64,000 bases of DNA from Thermococcus sp. (GTDB lineage Archaea; Methanobacteriota_B; Thermococci; Thermococcales; Thermococcaceae), in assembly GCF_027052235.1 (NCBI RefSeq), contig NZ_JALUFF010000064.1, positions 1 through 64,000 of the forward strand, read 5' to 3'. The notes under the pieces are model-generated. The model was not told the DNA's origin, ran no database searches, and was given only the letters and a program-made list of their open reading frames with translations. Shown here one piece after another: positions 28,201 through 36,537 of this stretch. A program made the position numbers and the translations under genes. Every line of letters begins with the position of its first letter. The first letter of the stretch is position 1.

Positions 28201-29796
28201 AGGGCATATTCTGCAATAAAAAACAAGAAGAAGCAGATGTTTTTTGTCACGGCAATCTCTCATACTGCCATTAACGAAGCTCTTAAAAAAATAATTAGTT
28301 TAAAAAAGGAACTGGCCAATCCAAACTTAGACAAGAACTTCACAACAGCGTTAAACAACATTCATATATATAGGCTTGTAAACAGCGAGTATCAAAGAAA
28401 CATTCTAATTGAAAGAGAGCTACGAGGATATGAAGACTACATTGAATTCATCAACTACAAATCTGAAAGAGATGTAGACAAAATTTTACACAAATATCTT
28501 GTGGCTGGGAAGAAAAGACGTAAAAAATCAAAATCTAAGTATCATGATTTAGAGTCATTTATAACCGGATTTTCTGAAATTCCCATATTCTTTGGAACCC
28601 CCGGAGCAATGAAAAAGTTCTTTGAAGAACTCTCCGAGAAATTACCTAAAGAGGACTCTTTCTTAAAGGATTCCAAAGAATTTGTAGACTTATTAGTTAT
28701 TGATGAAGCTAGCATGATGGACTTACCAACGTTTTTCTTAGTAACTTCCTTTCTCAAAGAAAATGGGCAAATCCTACTAGTCGGGGACCATAGACAAATG
28801 CAACCGATTCAACAACATGACTGGGAACATGAAGATCGTGAAACAATTGAACAACATACACCATTCCTGTCTGCTATCAATTTTATAAGATTCCTACGTG
28901 GAGAACTCTCCGGATTGGAAAGAGAAGAGTTCAAAAAAGTCCTCTATAGAGACCCCCCATCTTGGGAATGCGATAAGCTGAAAGACGTAATCTTACCCTT
29001 CCATCGGCTTGATGAAACATATAGGTTGCCCCAGGTCTCTGCAGATATGCATACTGATTTATTTTATAAATACGATGGTATTAGATTAAAGAGCAAGAAA
29101 GAGGACTCACCAAGATTTAGGGAGATGCTATCAGAACACATCAATTCTGAACTAAAAGGTAGACCATGTGCTAATGCTCTCTTTCCGGAATATCCTATAA
29201 CACTGATACTCCATAATGAAAACAAATCCACAAAGATTAATGAAGTTGAAAAGCTAATTATTGCAGAGTTAATTAGAAACCTCCCAGAAGAATACACTGC
29301 CCAAGACAAGCTTGGGATTGTTGTACCATTCAAGGCACAGCGCGCTCAGATTAAAAGTCTCCTCAGAGGGCTGGGGCTAGAACATGTTCAAGTTGATACT
29401 GTTGAAAGATTCCAAGGTGGAGAAAAAGACATTATAATCATCTCTCTAACGGCAAGTGATCCCTCCTATATAAGTGCAGTCTTAGAGTTTCTGTTTAACC
29501 CCAATAGACTTAATGTTGCCATGAGCAGAATGAAAGAAAAGCTCATATTGATAGGATCGCAAGAAGTATTTAATGCAACAACAACAGATGTCCAGAAGTT
29601 TGAAGAACTAATAGAACCTTGGAGAGCCCTGTTTAGAAAGATACGGACTTATGGGGAAGAATTGTGGCGTGGGACTCTGGAGGATTTTGTTAGAGAGATG
29701 GACACCGATAATAATGGATATCAAAAAACACTAGAAAAATACAAGGAGACTAACATAGAAATCTTCGGAATAAACAAATGGCCTAAGCGTCCATAA
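25219..29796 (+). CDS. Dna2-like protein: Cas4-type Fe-S RecB nuclease fused to SF1B (Upf1-like) helicase
   Basis: A 1525-residue protein. The N-terminal nuclease shows C22 (DKCPKY), GRADIV near 124, FEAKF near 142, the QAIIY (Q-x3-Y) motif and the Fe-S cysteines CQGCPYEAFC (C245, C248, C254), as in Cas4, AddB and Dna2. A helix-hairpin-like segment follows (LLGIRPGDQEILEEIGIRSL). The middle ~500 residues are unassigned. A beta-barrel precedes the helicase: Walker A GPPGTGKTSS near 978, TAISHTAINEAL, VIDEAS near 1160, LVGDHRQMQP, ERFQGGEKD near 1397, RLNVAMSR near 1430. ATG 25219 has AAGGTG; an in-frame upstream start at 25186 is weaker. AT-rich with AGA/ATA codons, unlike its neighbours. It likely acts as a DNA end-processing or restriction effector. 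Confidence 0.88.
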   Translation: MSKAGLTLHPSEIARYFELDKCPKYVFWLSRKNELEKSSENLDEKIKKRLKGEIDKVLRKHGKNFEKAQQRILARISQISEVRDNSSFDELVDYIINKRGCNKEACIFTQPSLEGTIGIYVIEGRADIVLVRHSGQKTEIWVFEAKFTNQEKFHHRLQAIIYAKLIYDAVHKQIQEQGRSLEIYVSVLTKKNNLELGLDKIKKLRFPDETRTYVEILESTLKKDGIFDKILTGEETPRFWISKRCQGCPYEAFCIKEAVEKKGLELLGIRPGDQEILEEIGIRSLEDLADLYEYPEKFYPAGREGFKHFRPKPGKEDIINTVLNKLNISNLQKLAQGAYRLVRELNCNPDNFSDWIQGSGYNLPRDIYDETQLRRKGISPPGYPSGSLIRVYIFVQHDPIHDRVVLLSATVDNTLTGKSRNISELIHIPIEKLSNSQYRDFEDKILDFFEKELLENFFKKLIWAINDIKPQLPGDQCYIHLYFYSKFQRFKFMDAIRRHKKLYGYKPIRWLLGLRKEIDQEMVSILKDEITKRHALRFPGLGIIPVVAHYYWNGNDYYWNNEYNGWFRWDPDIKSEFEELFRIGAAKKCSDNNDDNDIHLDLARVEDIFPNGTARIPSWIYPVINREIEQIPLEYIWKLTTSKSGRIKLEKLAINLALAIRHIERSIPEWSKDVTIPKEPIPADALETLGFENISLAEVLIEYQKLEYQAKKEQLFEHYRLSTLERTNTDKSVRLKVVEIKTDETSNIIISGKIVSPEGDLYNLDSGSPLSLSEGSWVVITPIDRSGREIWPYSFPESKRMSILSSILRIRETYDSVTMDLLVYKISKTPWNRDSLYFVEKHPQSFKVRGNSIIITDTYHPLYGTQISKEQDIIIDEALDNIVMSYSHKYLLNILRLEQTPEQLAHFNPIYYVLANIYTNSSKITKSFMNSILLPSKWNPKDVVEFVKKLERSGKHPNRSQKRFIHDISRKIVLLQGPPGTGKTSSAIAPAVLSRAYSAIKNKKKQMFFVTAISHTAINEALKKIISLKKELANPNLDKNFTTALNNIHIYRLVNSEYQRNILIERELRGYEDYIEFINYKSERDVDKILHKYLVAGKKRRKKSKSKYHDLESFITGFSEIPIFFGTPGAMKKFFEELSEKLPKEDSFLKDSKEFVDLLVIDEASMMDLPTFFLVTSFLKENGQILLVGDHRQMQPIQQHDWEHEDRETIEQHTPFLSAINFIRFLRGELSGLEREEFKKVLYRDPPSWECDKLKDVILPFHRLDETYRLPQVSADMHTDLFYKYDGIRLKSKKEDSPRFREMLSEHINSELKGRPCANALFPEYPITLILHNENKSTKINEVEKLIIAELIRNLPEEYTAQDKLGIVVPFKAQRAQIKSLLRGLGLEHVQVDTVERFQGGEKDIIIISLTASDPSYISAVLEFLFNPNRLNVAMSRMKEKLILIGSQEVFNATTTDVQKFEELIEPWRALFRKIRTYGEELWRGTLEDFVREMDTDNNGYQKTLEKYKETNIEIFGINKWPKRP

Positions 29797-29862
29797 TTTT
29801 AGATACCCATCGAAACGCTAAGCTTTTATACGAAAAGAGCCGAGTTAATTTGGTGGTTCTAA

Positions 29863-31761
29863 ATGGTGAAAGGCCTTACCGAGAAAGACCTCGGAAAGTT
29901 CAAGCTCGTGGGAAACATCGACGCCTTCAAGAGAAGGCTCGTTTTCCAGGTGACGGAGATAAACCTCGAAAAGGATGACTACTTCTCAAGGCTCTACCTC
30001 TACGACGGGAGAAAGGTTAAACCCTTTACCTCAGGCAAGAAGGACTCCAATCCGAGATTTTCGCCGGACGGGAGGCTCGTGGCCTTCACCTCGAAGCGTG
30101 ACAAGGAAAGTAAAGAGGCCGAGCTCTACGTCATCCTGACCGACGGCGGCGAGGCGAGGCTCTTAGCAAAGTTCAAATATGGGATAAGAAACCTCCGCTT
30201 TACCGAGGACGGGAAGAGCATAGCGGTCGTTACGCCGATAGACGTCGAGAAGAAGCCGAAGGATGACGTCCACATCATCAAGGAAATACCCTTCTGGTTC
30301 AACGGCGTTGGCTGGGTTTACGGGAAGAGGAGCGTTGTCTATCTGGTGGACGTCGAAACCGGGAAGAAGAAGCGCCTGACGCCAAAGAACCTCGACGTCT
30401 CTCAAATCCGCTTCCACAACAGCAAGCTCTACTTTATTGCCCAAGAGGACCGCGAGAAGAAGCCGATGGTCAGCGACCTCTACGTCCTTGAGGGGAGGAA
30501 AGCAAAGCGCCTAACCCCCGGGAAGTGGAGCATTAGCGACTTCATCCCGCTTGAAGATGGAACCTTCATTCTCAAGGCTAACACTAGGGAAAGGGGAATT
30601 CCAACGAACACGCACATCTACCACTACAACCCCGAGACCGGCGAGATGAGAAAGCTTACTGCGGAACTCGATCGCTCCGCTTACAACTCGCTCAACTGCG
30701 ACGTTCGCGGTTCTCAGAGGGCGGAGTTAGCTTTTAAGGATGGCTGGGTTTACTACGTCGCCACCGACGGCCCGAGGGCGAACCTCTTCAGGGTAAACCT
30801 CGACGGAAAGATAGAGCGCGTTGTCGGCGGAGACAGAAGCGTCGAGAGCTTTGCGATAGGAGATTACATAGCCTTCACCGCTCAGGACGCGGTCACTCCA
30901 ACGGAGCTTTACATCCTGAGGGACGGGAAAGAAAAGAGGGTTACGGACTTCAACGGCTGGATAAAGGAGTACACTCTCTCACAGCCCGAGCACTTTAAGG
31001 TCAAGGCGAGCGATGGGGTTGAGATAGACGCGTGGGTAATGAAGCCCGTTGGCTTCGAGCCGGGCAAGAAGTATCCCGCGGTTCTTGAGATCCACGGCGG
31101 GCCTAAAACCACTTACGGCTACTCCTTCATGCACGAGTTCCATGTTTTGACGGCCAAGGGCTTCGTGGTCATCTTCTCCAATCCGCGCGGAAGCGATGGC
31201 TACGGTGAGGAGTTCGCCGATATAAGGGAGCACTACGGGGAGAGGGATTATCAGGACCTGATGGAGGTCGTTGATGAAGCCGTTAAGCGCTTCGACTTCA
31301 TTGATCCGGAGAGAATAGGTGTCACCGGGGGTTCATACGGCGGCTTCATGACGAACTGGATAGTGGGCCACACGAACCGCTTTAAGGCCGCGGTAACTCA
31401 GCGTTCCATCTCGAACTGGACGAGCTTCTTTGGGACGACGGATATAGGATACTACTTTGCCCCGGACCAGATAGGCTCTGATCCGTGGAGCAACACCGAG
31501 GGCTACTGGGAGAAGAGCCCGCTGAAGTACGCGCCGAACGTTGAAACGCCCTTGCTGATAATCCACTCGATGGAGGACTACCGGTGCTGGCTTCCGGAGG
31601 CACTCCAGTTCTTTACAGCTCTCAAATATCTCGGAAAGACGGTCGAGCTTGCACTCTTCCCGGGCGAGAACCACGACCTATCCCGCTCTGGCAAGCCGAA
31701 GCACAGGGTTAAGAGACTTGAGCTTATTGCCGGGTGGATGGAGAGGTGGCTGAAGGAGTGA
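29863..31761 (+). CDS. Acylaminoacyl peptidase (S9C prolyl oligopeptidase family)
   Basis: A 632-residue serine peptidase. The N-terminal ~370 residues form a beta-propeller (repeats such as NPRFSPDGRLVAFTSKRD). The C-terminal alpha/beta hydrolase carries GGSYGGFM with nucleophile Ser491, HSMEDYRCWLPEA with Asp572 and GENHDLS with His604. It releases N-acylated amino acids or short peptides in the cytosol, and Pyrococcus homologues are well studied. The length is normal. TGGTGGTTCTAA precedes the ATG, and a TATA-like CTTTTATAC is about 40 bases upstream. GC content returns to the genome norm here, marking the right edge of the AT-rich island. Confidence 0.96.
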   Translation: MVKGLTEKDLGKFKLVGNIDAFKRRLVFQVTEINLEKDDYFSRLYLYDGRKVKPFTSGKKDSNPRFSPDGRLVAFTSKRDKESKEAELYVILTDGGEARLLAKFKYGIRNLRFTEDGKSIAVVTPIDVEKKPKDDVHIIKEIPFWFNGVGWVYGKRSVVYLVDVETGKKKRLTPKNLDVSQIRFHNSKLYFIAQEDREKKPMVSDLYVLEGRKAKRLTPGKWSISDFIPLEDGTFILKANTRERGIPTNTHIYHYNPETGEMRKLTAELDRSAYNSLNCDVRGSQRAELAFKDGWVYYVATDGPRANLFRVNLDGKIERVVGGDRSVESFAIGDYIAFTAQDAVTPTELYILRDGKEKRVTDFNGWIKEYTLSQPEHFKVKASDGVEIDAWVMKPVGFEPGKKYPAVLEIHGGPKTTYGYSFMHEFHVLTAKGFVVIFSNPRGSDGYGEEFADIREHYGERDYQDLMEVVDEAVKRFDFIDPERIGVTGGSYGGFMTNWIVGHTNRFKAAVTQRSISNWTSFFGTTDIGYYFAPDQIGSDPWSNTEGYWEKSPLKYAPNVETPLLIIHSMEDYRCWLPEALQFFTALKYLGKTVELALFPGENHDLSRSGKPKHRVKRLELIAGWMERWLKE

Positions 31762-31819
31762 GTTTCCCTTTTCGCAATCTTTAAATACGTGAATACACAT
31801 AATTACGTGCGGTGATCCC

Positions 31820-32092
31820 ATGCCCAACATAACCCTCTCCGTCCCCCCGGAGCTTTACAGGAAGATGAAGGAGCATCCGGAGATAAAGTGGAGCGAAGTG
31901 GCGAGAAGGGCCATAGCCGAATACCTCGCGAAAATCGAGGTGGAAGAGCTTGAATCGGAGGAACTGCTCTCCCTCCTCGGTGAAGACTTCAGGAAGGAGC
32001 TTGAGGAAACTCCCGTTGAGAAGTACGAGGAAGCGCTCAAAGAAACGAGGGATGCGGAATGGAAGAGGCTCTCTACGACACCAACGTCCTGA
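31820..32092 (+). CDS. VapB-like ribbon-helix-helix antitoxin
   Basis: A 90-residue protein. The first 45 residues fit a ribbon-helix-helix DNA-binding domain (NITLSVPPELYRKMKEHPEI then WSEVARRAIAEYL). The acidic C-terminal half would bind and neutralise the toxin. GGTGATCCC precedes the ATG. The last 34 bases overlap the PIN-domain toxin gene in another frame, as usual for VapBC pairs. It probably represses its own promoter, where TTTAAATACGTGAATACACA lies upstream. Confidence 0.88.
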   Translation: MPNITLSVPPELYRKMKEHPEIKWSEVARRAIAEYLAKIEVEELESEELLSLLGEDFRKELEETPVEKYEEALKETRDAEWKRLSTTPTS

Positions 32093-32385
32093 TTGATGCC
32101 CTCAAATCCGGGGAGAAGCTCAATGGCTACACAACGGTTCTCAACATCGTCGAGTTCCCGAAAGGTCTTGAGCTTGGCTTGACCGTGATAACCCCAACTC
32201 TGGAGGATTACCTCCTGGCAATTAAAATTTCGCAGGCGATGGTGAAAAAAGGAACCTCGGTTCCGGCCGTTGATGCACTCGTAGCGGCCGTGGCCATCAA
32301 CAGGGATTTAAAGCTCGTAACGAAAGACAGGCACTTCGGGTGGATAAAGGAGGAGTTTGGGGGGTTAAAACTCATCGAACGGTGA
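32059..32385 (+). CDS. vapC: VapC-like PIN-domain toxin
   Basis: A 108-residue PIN-domain ribonuclease. The four acidic positions are visible: LYDTNVLIDAL (Asp near 7), VEFPKGLELG, PAVDALVAAVA and LVTKDRHFGWI. VapC toxins cleave tRNA or rRNA when the antitoxin is lost. The domain is slightly shorter than average but complete. It overlaps and follows the antitoxin gene. Confidence 0.9.
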   Translation: MEEALYDTNVLIDALKSGEKLNGYTTVLNIVEFPKGLELGLTVITPTLEDYLLAIKISQAMVKKGTSVPAVDALVAAVAINRDLKLVTKDRHFGWIKEEFGGLKLIER

Positions 32386-32422
32386 TTCCCAATGGTTAAG
32401 CCTCCAATTTTTAACTCTCATC

Positions 32423-33577
32423 TCAAAGGCCTCGTTTCGTAGCTCTCTCGAGAGCTCGTTTGATTTTAACATACTGGGCTTCCTCTTCCGAGGAACTCTC
32501 TGGGATTTCATCAGCTCTGGAAACCCGAATCCAGATATAAAGAGGAAACAGCATGGCTATACTGGCGAAATAAATCGTAAATACTGAGTCTGCTCTAATA
32601 GACTTGAGGATGTAGAATACCCATCCGACGGAGGCAGGAAGAGCAATTACCCTTAGGACTCTGTTCAGGAGCTCATACCTGTTGATGAACAAAGCTACAT
32701 AAAAAGCCAAGATACCGAGCCAAGCAGTATGCTCACCGTAGGTTATGAGCGATATGGGTACAATCTCAACTCCCGTTAAAGCGGGTTTTTTGAGAGTGTA
32801 GCCTTTTCCAACCTCTTCAAGTGTGTTAGCCTCTTCTCTGAACAGGAGAAGGAGGAAAGTGGCAATCAGCGAGGGAATGAGGATAGAAAAGTCCCCCTCC
32901 ATGTTCTCAGGACTTCCGAGGAAGTAGAGTATGACAAGCGAAGTATAGAGAGAAATCACAAGAATGGCGTACAATGTGAGCCCATAGAGCCATCTGCTTG
33001 GACCTTTTGGCGTTTCTTTTTTCTCAGGTTTGGTCCTGGGAGCCTTTCCAGTTGCTAGCCTTGCAATTTCAAGCAGGTCTTTGTAAAAAGCAACAATGAT
33101 GGCGATAAAGATAAGTGGAAGAACGGGTTTTATTGAGTTCCATATGGTTGAAAGAACGTCCCCGTCTATGAACACTTTGGCAGTTACCCTTTCCTCTTTT
33201 CCATCCTTAATAACAAAAGTTAGAGTATGCCACTTGTCGTAGAAGACCCACTTTTCACAGCAGTAGTCCGAGCCCCGATACACAAAGGAAATCACTTCTC
33301 CAGAGGGGATTTCAACCGTGAAGGAGCCCTTTCCTGTGTAAAAGCCGTCGCTATTGGGGTACAACATCTCCCCACTTTGGTAGGATATGAGAAAGGAACC
33401 ACTAACTTTATACCCGTCAATTGAGAGGAGTTTAATCGAAACGTTTCCTTCTCCATAAACGGTACAGGTTATAATGTCTCCTATGTGAACTTTCTCTATG
33501 CAGTCTATTTTGGCCCCAGAAACCGGGTTGAGAGCCATCAAGAGTAACAGAACCAAAACCAAAAAGCTCTTTCTCAT
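32423..33577 (-). CDS. Signal-peptide membrane protein, paralogue B
   Basis: A 384-residue protein: signal peptide (SFLVLVLLLLMALNPVSG), about 120 residues of extracellular beta-type domain with paired cysteines (KIDCIEKVHIGDIITC), a transmembrane helix near 150, a charged cytosolic loop (KAPRTKPEKKETPKGP) and four or five further helices, ending in a basic tail. It clearly resembles the preceding gene in layout and in local sequence (SPENMEGDFSILIPS versus TPERIPNDFRLYLPT). Its ATG overlaps the stop of that gene (ATGA). No known family; a receptor or polymer-associated role is possible. Confidence 0.72.
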   Translation of the reverse strand: MRKSFLVLVLLLLMALNPVSGAKIDCIEKVHIGDIITCTVYGEGNVSIKLLSIDGYKVSGSFLISYQSGEMLYPNSDGFYTGKGSFTVEIPSGEVISFVYRGSDYCCEKWVFYDKWHTLTFVIKDGKEERVTAKVFIDGDVLSTIWNSIKPVLPLIFIAIIVAFYKDLLEIARLATGKAPRTKPEKKETPKGPSRWLYGLTLYAILVISLYTSLVILYFLGSPENMEGDFSILIPSLIATFLLLLFREEANTLEEVGKGYTLKKPALTGVEIVPISLITYGEHTAWLGILAFYVALFINRYELLNRVLRVIALPASVGWVFYILKSIRADSVFTIYFASIAMLFPLYIWIRVSRADEIPESSSEEEAQYVKIKRALERATKRGL

Positions 33578-34776
33578 GCACTTCCCTCCCTCTTCATCTC
33601 CCTTATCACTCTATCGAACTTTTCGAGAAGTTCTCTCACTTCAGGGCTCCTCTGGATTATGGGCAGTTGTTCAATCGTTGGAGCGCTCTTGACTTTCGAG
33701 ACGACGTAATGGGGATGGAGAAAGGCTAGAGCCAAAAACGCAATGATAAAGAGGAGGTCCGCGTTCGTGATGAAGACAAGGGTAAAGGCCACAGCCAGGG
33801 AAACCGGGAGGGCGAGCCTTCTCATTTTCCTGTTTAACTCATGGTCTTGGTTGAGGAGGAAGGGAACAAAGAAGAGAAACGAACCCAGAGCTGTAGGCCA
33901 TCCACCAAATGGTATCATCACCGAGGGTGTCCATTCAAGGCCCGTAATAGGAGCCTCTCTGATTACGTAGGGATGTCCGCTTTTTTCTGCTTCCCTGACG
34001 AACACCAGCCACTCGAGGGTTAATCCTATCAGCACGGTTGTGGGAAGGTACAGCCTGAAATCGTTCGGGATTCTCTCTGGGGTGGCCAGTAGGTAGAAAA
34101 TCCACGGCGCTGCAAGTATCCCAAGGAAAAGGAAGAGAAAGGCCGAACTTATGAAGGAAGACCTCGACGGTTCGGGTGGTTTTGGCCTGTTCTCTTCTTC
34201 CCGGTTCTCCGCCCGTTTGACCTTCAAAAGCTCCACCAGTTTTGAGAGAAATATTATCGCCAGGGCAATACCAAGAGCAACTCCAATCACGTAAAGAAAA
34301 CGAACGATCTCCTTATCCTCCCATGGATAAGGAATTCTGCCGGAGATGTAGACTGTGACGTTCTCTTCTTCAACCGTTCCGTTTCTATGGATCACGGCAA
34401 ACGTCACGGTGTTTTTCTTGTTGTAGAAGACCCAGTAATGCTCCGGCTCCAGCCACGCTTTATCCGCGACAACCCTCATAGCGTCCTTTAAGTCAGCTGA
34501 GAAGTTGAAAGGAACCCTGAAATAATGCCTTCGTGCGTTTCCGGTTATCATTCCGTTCCAGTCGATTGAATGGCCGGTTGCCCAGACATCTGAGTCAATC
34601 TGAATCCCGTCAAACGCCTTCAGATAGACCTTAACGCTCTCATTGTTCTCCCCAAGAAGGGTGCACCTTAAGGTGAGGTTTGGAGCACTGACGTGGTCAT
34701 CGCAGGAAAGACTAACCCCCGCAACAGAAGGAATGAAGAGGAGTGTGATCAGGATCGGTACTATTAGCCTCCTCAT
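33574..34776 (-). CDS. Signal-peptide membrane protein, paralogue A
   Basis: A 400-residue protein: signal peptide (MRRLIVPILITLLFIPSVAG), an extracellular domain with cysteines and several N-glycosylation sequons (SCDDHVSAPNLTLRC), a transmembrane helix near residue 170, a charged loop (KRAENREEENRPKPPEP), then four or five further helices. It is paralogous to the following gene, with which it shares a four-base overlap, and faces a third protein of similar layout across a 60-base divergent promoter. The function is unknown. Confidence 0.72.
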   Translation of the reverse strand: MRRLIVPILITLLFIPSVAGVSLSCDDHVSAPNLTLRCTLLGENNESVKVYLKAFDGIQIDSDVWATGHSIDWNGMITGNARRHYFRVPFNFSADLKDAMRVVADKAWLEPEHYWVFYNKKNTVTFAVIHRNGTVEEENVTVYISGRIPYPWEDKEIVRFLYVIGVALGIALAIIFLSKLVELLKVKRAENREEENRPKPPEPSRSSFISSAFLFLFLGILAAPWIFYLLATPERIPNDFRLYLPTTVLIGLTLEWLVFVREAEKSGHPYVIREAPITGLEWTPSVMIPFGGWPTALGSFLFFVPFLLNQDHELNRKMRRLALPVSLAVAFTLVFITNADLLFIIAFLALAFLHPHYVVSKVKSAPTIEQLPIIQRSPEVRELLEKFDRVIREMKREGSA

Positions 34777-34836
34777 TTTAAACTCCCGCGTAGTTGTGGT
34801 GTAAAACTTTTTAAAGTTATCTCCATATTTAGTACC

Positions 34837-35994
34837 ATGAGAAGAGTGGCAGTCTTTGGAATCCTAGTTTTAATGATGGTTATATCCACCCCATGGAAAG
34901 TTAGCGCTGGGAATATTTTAGATAATGGAAATCTCTCACTTAACTGCGGTCATTTCACGGTAAAAGGGATATGGACACCATATTCGGGTCCAGATGTGAT
35001 TGTTGAAGGTAGGTGTGCCGTTGCTTTCTTTAATCCCACCAACACCACCGTTAGGTATTCTCTCACCTACTGGAAAAAGGTGAAGATAACCCCTGAGGGA
35101 GTTTACTTCGGCTACCCCTTCCTCAAACTGCCGAAAAGGTGGATAAAACCCGGCGAGATTGTTGTGTACAACCTCTCCATGAAGGGCGAAGTTAAAGGAA
35201 TAACCGACGTTCTCAAACTAATCGCAGACGGCAGAATCTCAATAGTCGGCACGGGCGAATTGTGGATGGAAACGAAAGAAAAGACGTCAAAGCACATTCC
35301 CTTCAGTGCTAAAACTACTATCCCAGTTAGAGCCGAATGGTACAGCGTTTTACTCGCGGTTTCGGCTATTGTTATGCCTCTCATGTGGTTGATTTTTACC
35401 TTCTCCATAGCGATTGGGAACAGGGAAGATAAGCCAAAAGCCTGGGGATGGGCCATTCTCGCATCGCTCGGACCTGTTGCAGTACCATTTTTCGGGATTT
35501 TGACAACTCTCAACTTAAAAGCCCAGCTGTTCGCCCTTCTCTCACTCGAACTTGTATGGCTGGCAATGTGGCTATCCCTAGTAAACAGGACAACGCCTGA
35601 GAAGCCCGAGAAGATTACAAAGCTCCTAGGCAACGCGGTTCTCTTCTTTCTTGGACTTTCGATTTTTACAGCAGTCCTTGGAGGCTACGTTGAGAGCAGT
35701 TCAGCCCTTGCAGGCGGGATAATTTTCCTGGTAGTTCTTCTAGTGGGGGCCGTTCAGTATTTTATGGAGGAGAGTGTGGGTGAAGAGGAAAGACTGGGCA
35801 GAATACCGAGAATAGATCCGTCCCCCTTTGGTTTTGCGCTCTTGTTCCTTTCATATCCTGCTTTGGCTGATTCACTTCTCGCAGGATGGAAAGAGGGCTT
35901 CATGCTAATGTCCTTTGCGACACTCCTCCTATTTGTCCTGGGGATATTGCTCGTAAGAAAAGCAAAAAGCGGAAGGGAGCTTCAAAGCGTGTAA
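34837..35994 (+). CDS. Signal-peptide membrane protein, unknown
   Basis: A 385-residue protein with signal peptide ([22 protein letters not shown]), an extracellular domain of about 150 residues with one disulfide-type cysteine pair (LNCGHFTVK...GRCAVAFF) and N-glycosylation sites, and about seven membrane helices in the second half. The overall plan matches the two paralogues transcribed divergently, so the three may build one surface assembly. There is no ribosome binding site before the ATG, so the message may be leaderless. The last 13 bases overlap the end of the convergent DUF1931 gene. Confidence 0.7.
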   Translation: MRRVAVFGILVLMMVISTPWKVSAGNILDNGNLSLNCGHFTVKGIWTPYSGPDVIVEGRCAVAFFNPTNTTVRYSLTYWKKVKITPEGVYFGYPFLKLPKRWIKPGEIVVYNLSMKGEVKGITDVLKLIADGRISIVGTGELWMETKEKTSKHIPFSAKTTIPVRAEWYSVLLAVSAIVMPLMWLIFTFSIAIGNREDKPKAWGWAILASLGPVAVPFFGILTTLNLKAQLFALLSLELVWLAMWLSLVNRTTPEKPEKITKLLGNAVLFFLGLSIFTAVLGGYVESSSALAGGIIFLVVLLVGAVQYFMEESVGEEERLGRIPRIDPSPFGFALLFLSYPALADSLLAGWKEGFMLMSFATLLLFVLGILLVRKAKSGRELQSV

Positions 35995-36443
35995 TCCAGC
36001 ACCTTCCCCGCTTCCTCAATGTGCTCGGGATAGACGTTCTTGATCTCCGGGTGGAGGGCCTTGATGACCCTGCCGACGAGCACGAAGAGGGTTCCCGCTA
36101 TAATCGGAAGCTCGTTAACGACTTCCTCCTCAAGGGGTATGTCACCGGGTATCTTCTTGAGGACGTACTTCCTGATGGGCTCAATCTCAACGCCCTCGTC
36201 CTCTATGACGGCCCTGAAGAGGTTCATGCTGTTCCTGAAGCCCTTGGTTATTGGTATGTGCCTGAGCTTTATCGTCTCTGACCGCTCGGTCTTTGCATTG
36301 TCATAGGCGACCTCAAAGAGGTCAGCCAGCTTCTTTTCAACGATGTCCATCATCTCCTCGGCACGGGGCTTTATCACGGCCAGCTCGCAGGTCCTCTCCA
36401 GTATCTTCTGGAGCTGCGGGTAGGGTATTATCATCTCCGCCAT
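35982..36443 (-). CDS. DUF1931 (double histone-fold) protein
   Basis: A 153-residue protein of the DUF1931 family, which has two histone-like folds in one chain. The characteristic sequence is seen in [40 protein letters not shown] and [15 protein letters not shown]. Despite the fold, these proteins are not established as chromatin proteins; the role is unknown. ATG 36443 follows GGTGGTGGCA. The promoter probably lies at TTTTATATACCC on the minus strand, about 50 bases upstream. Confidence 0.9.
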   Translation of the reverse strand: MAEMIIPYPQLQKILERTCELAVIKPRAEEMMDIVEKKLADLFEVAYDNAKTERSETIKLRHIPITKGFRNSMNLFRAVIEDEGVEIEPIRKYVLKKIPGDIPLEEEVVNELPIIAGTLFVLVGRVIKALHPEIKNVYPEHIEEAGKVLDYTL

Positions 36444-36537
36444 TGCCACCACCTCCTCTTTTTGCCGGAAGATTTTAGTAACTCAGGGTATATAAAACTT
36501 TCGAACCCTTTTTAAAAGCCGTTTTTTATTGGCCCCC

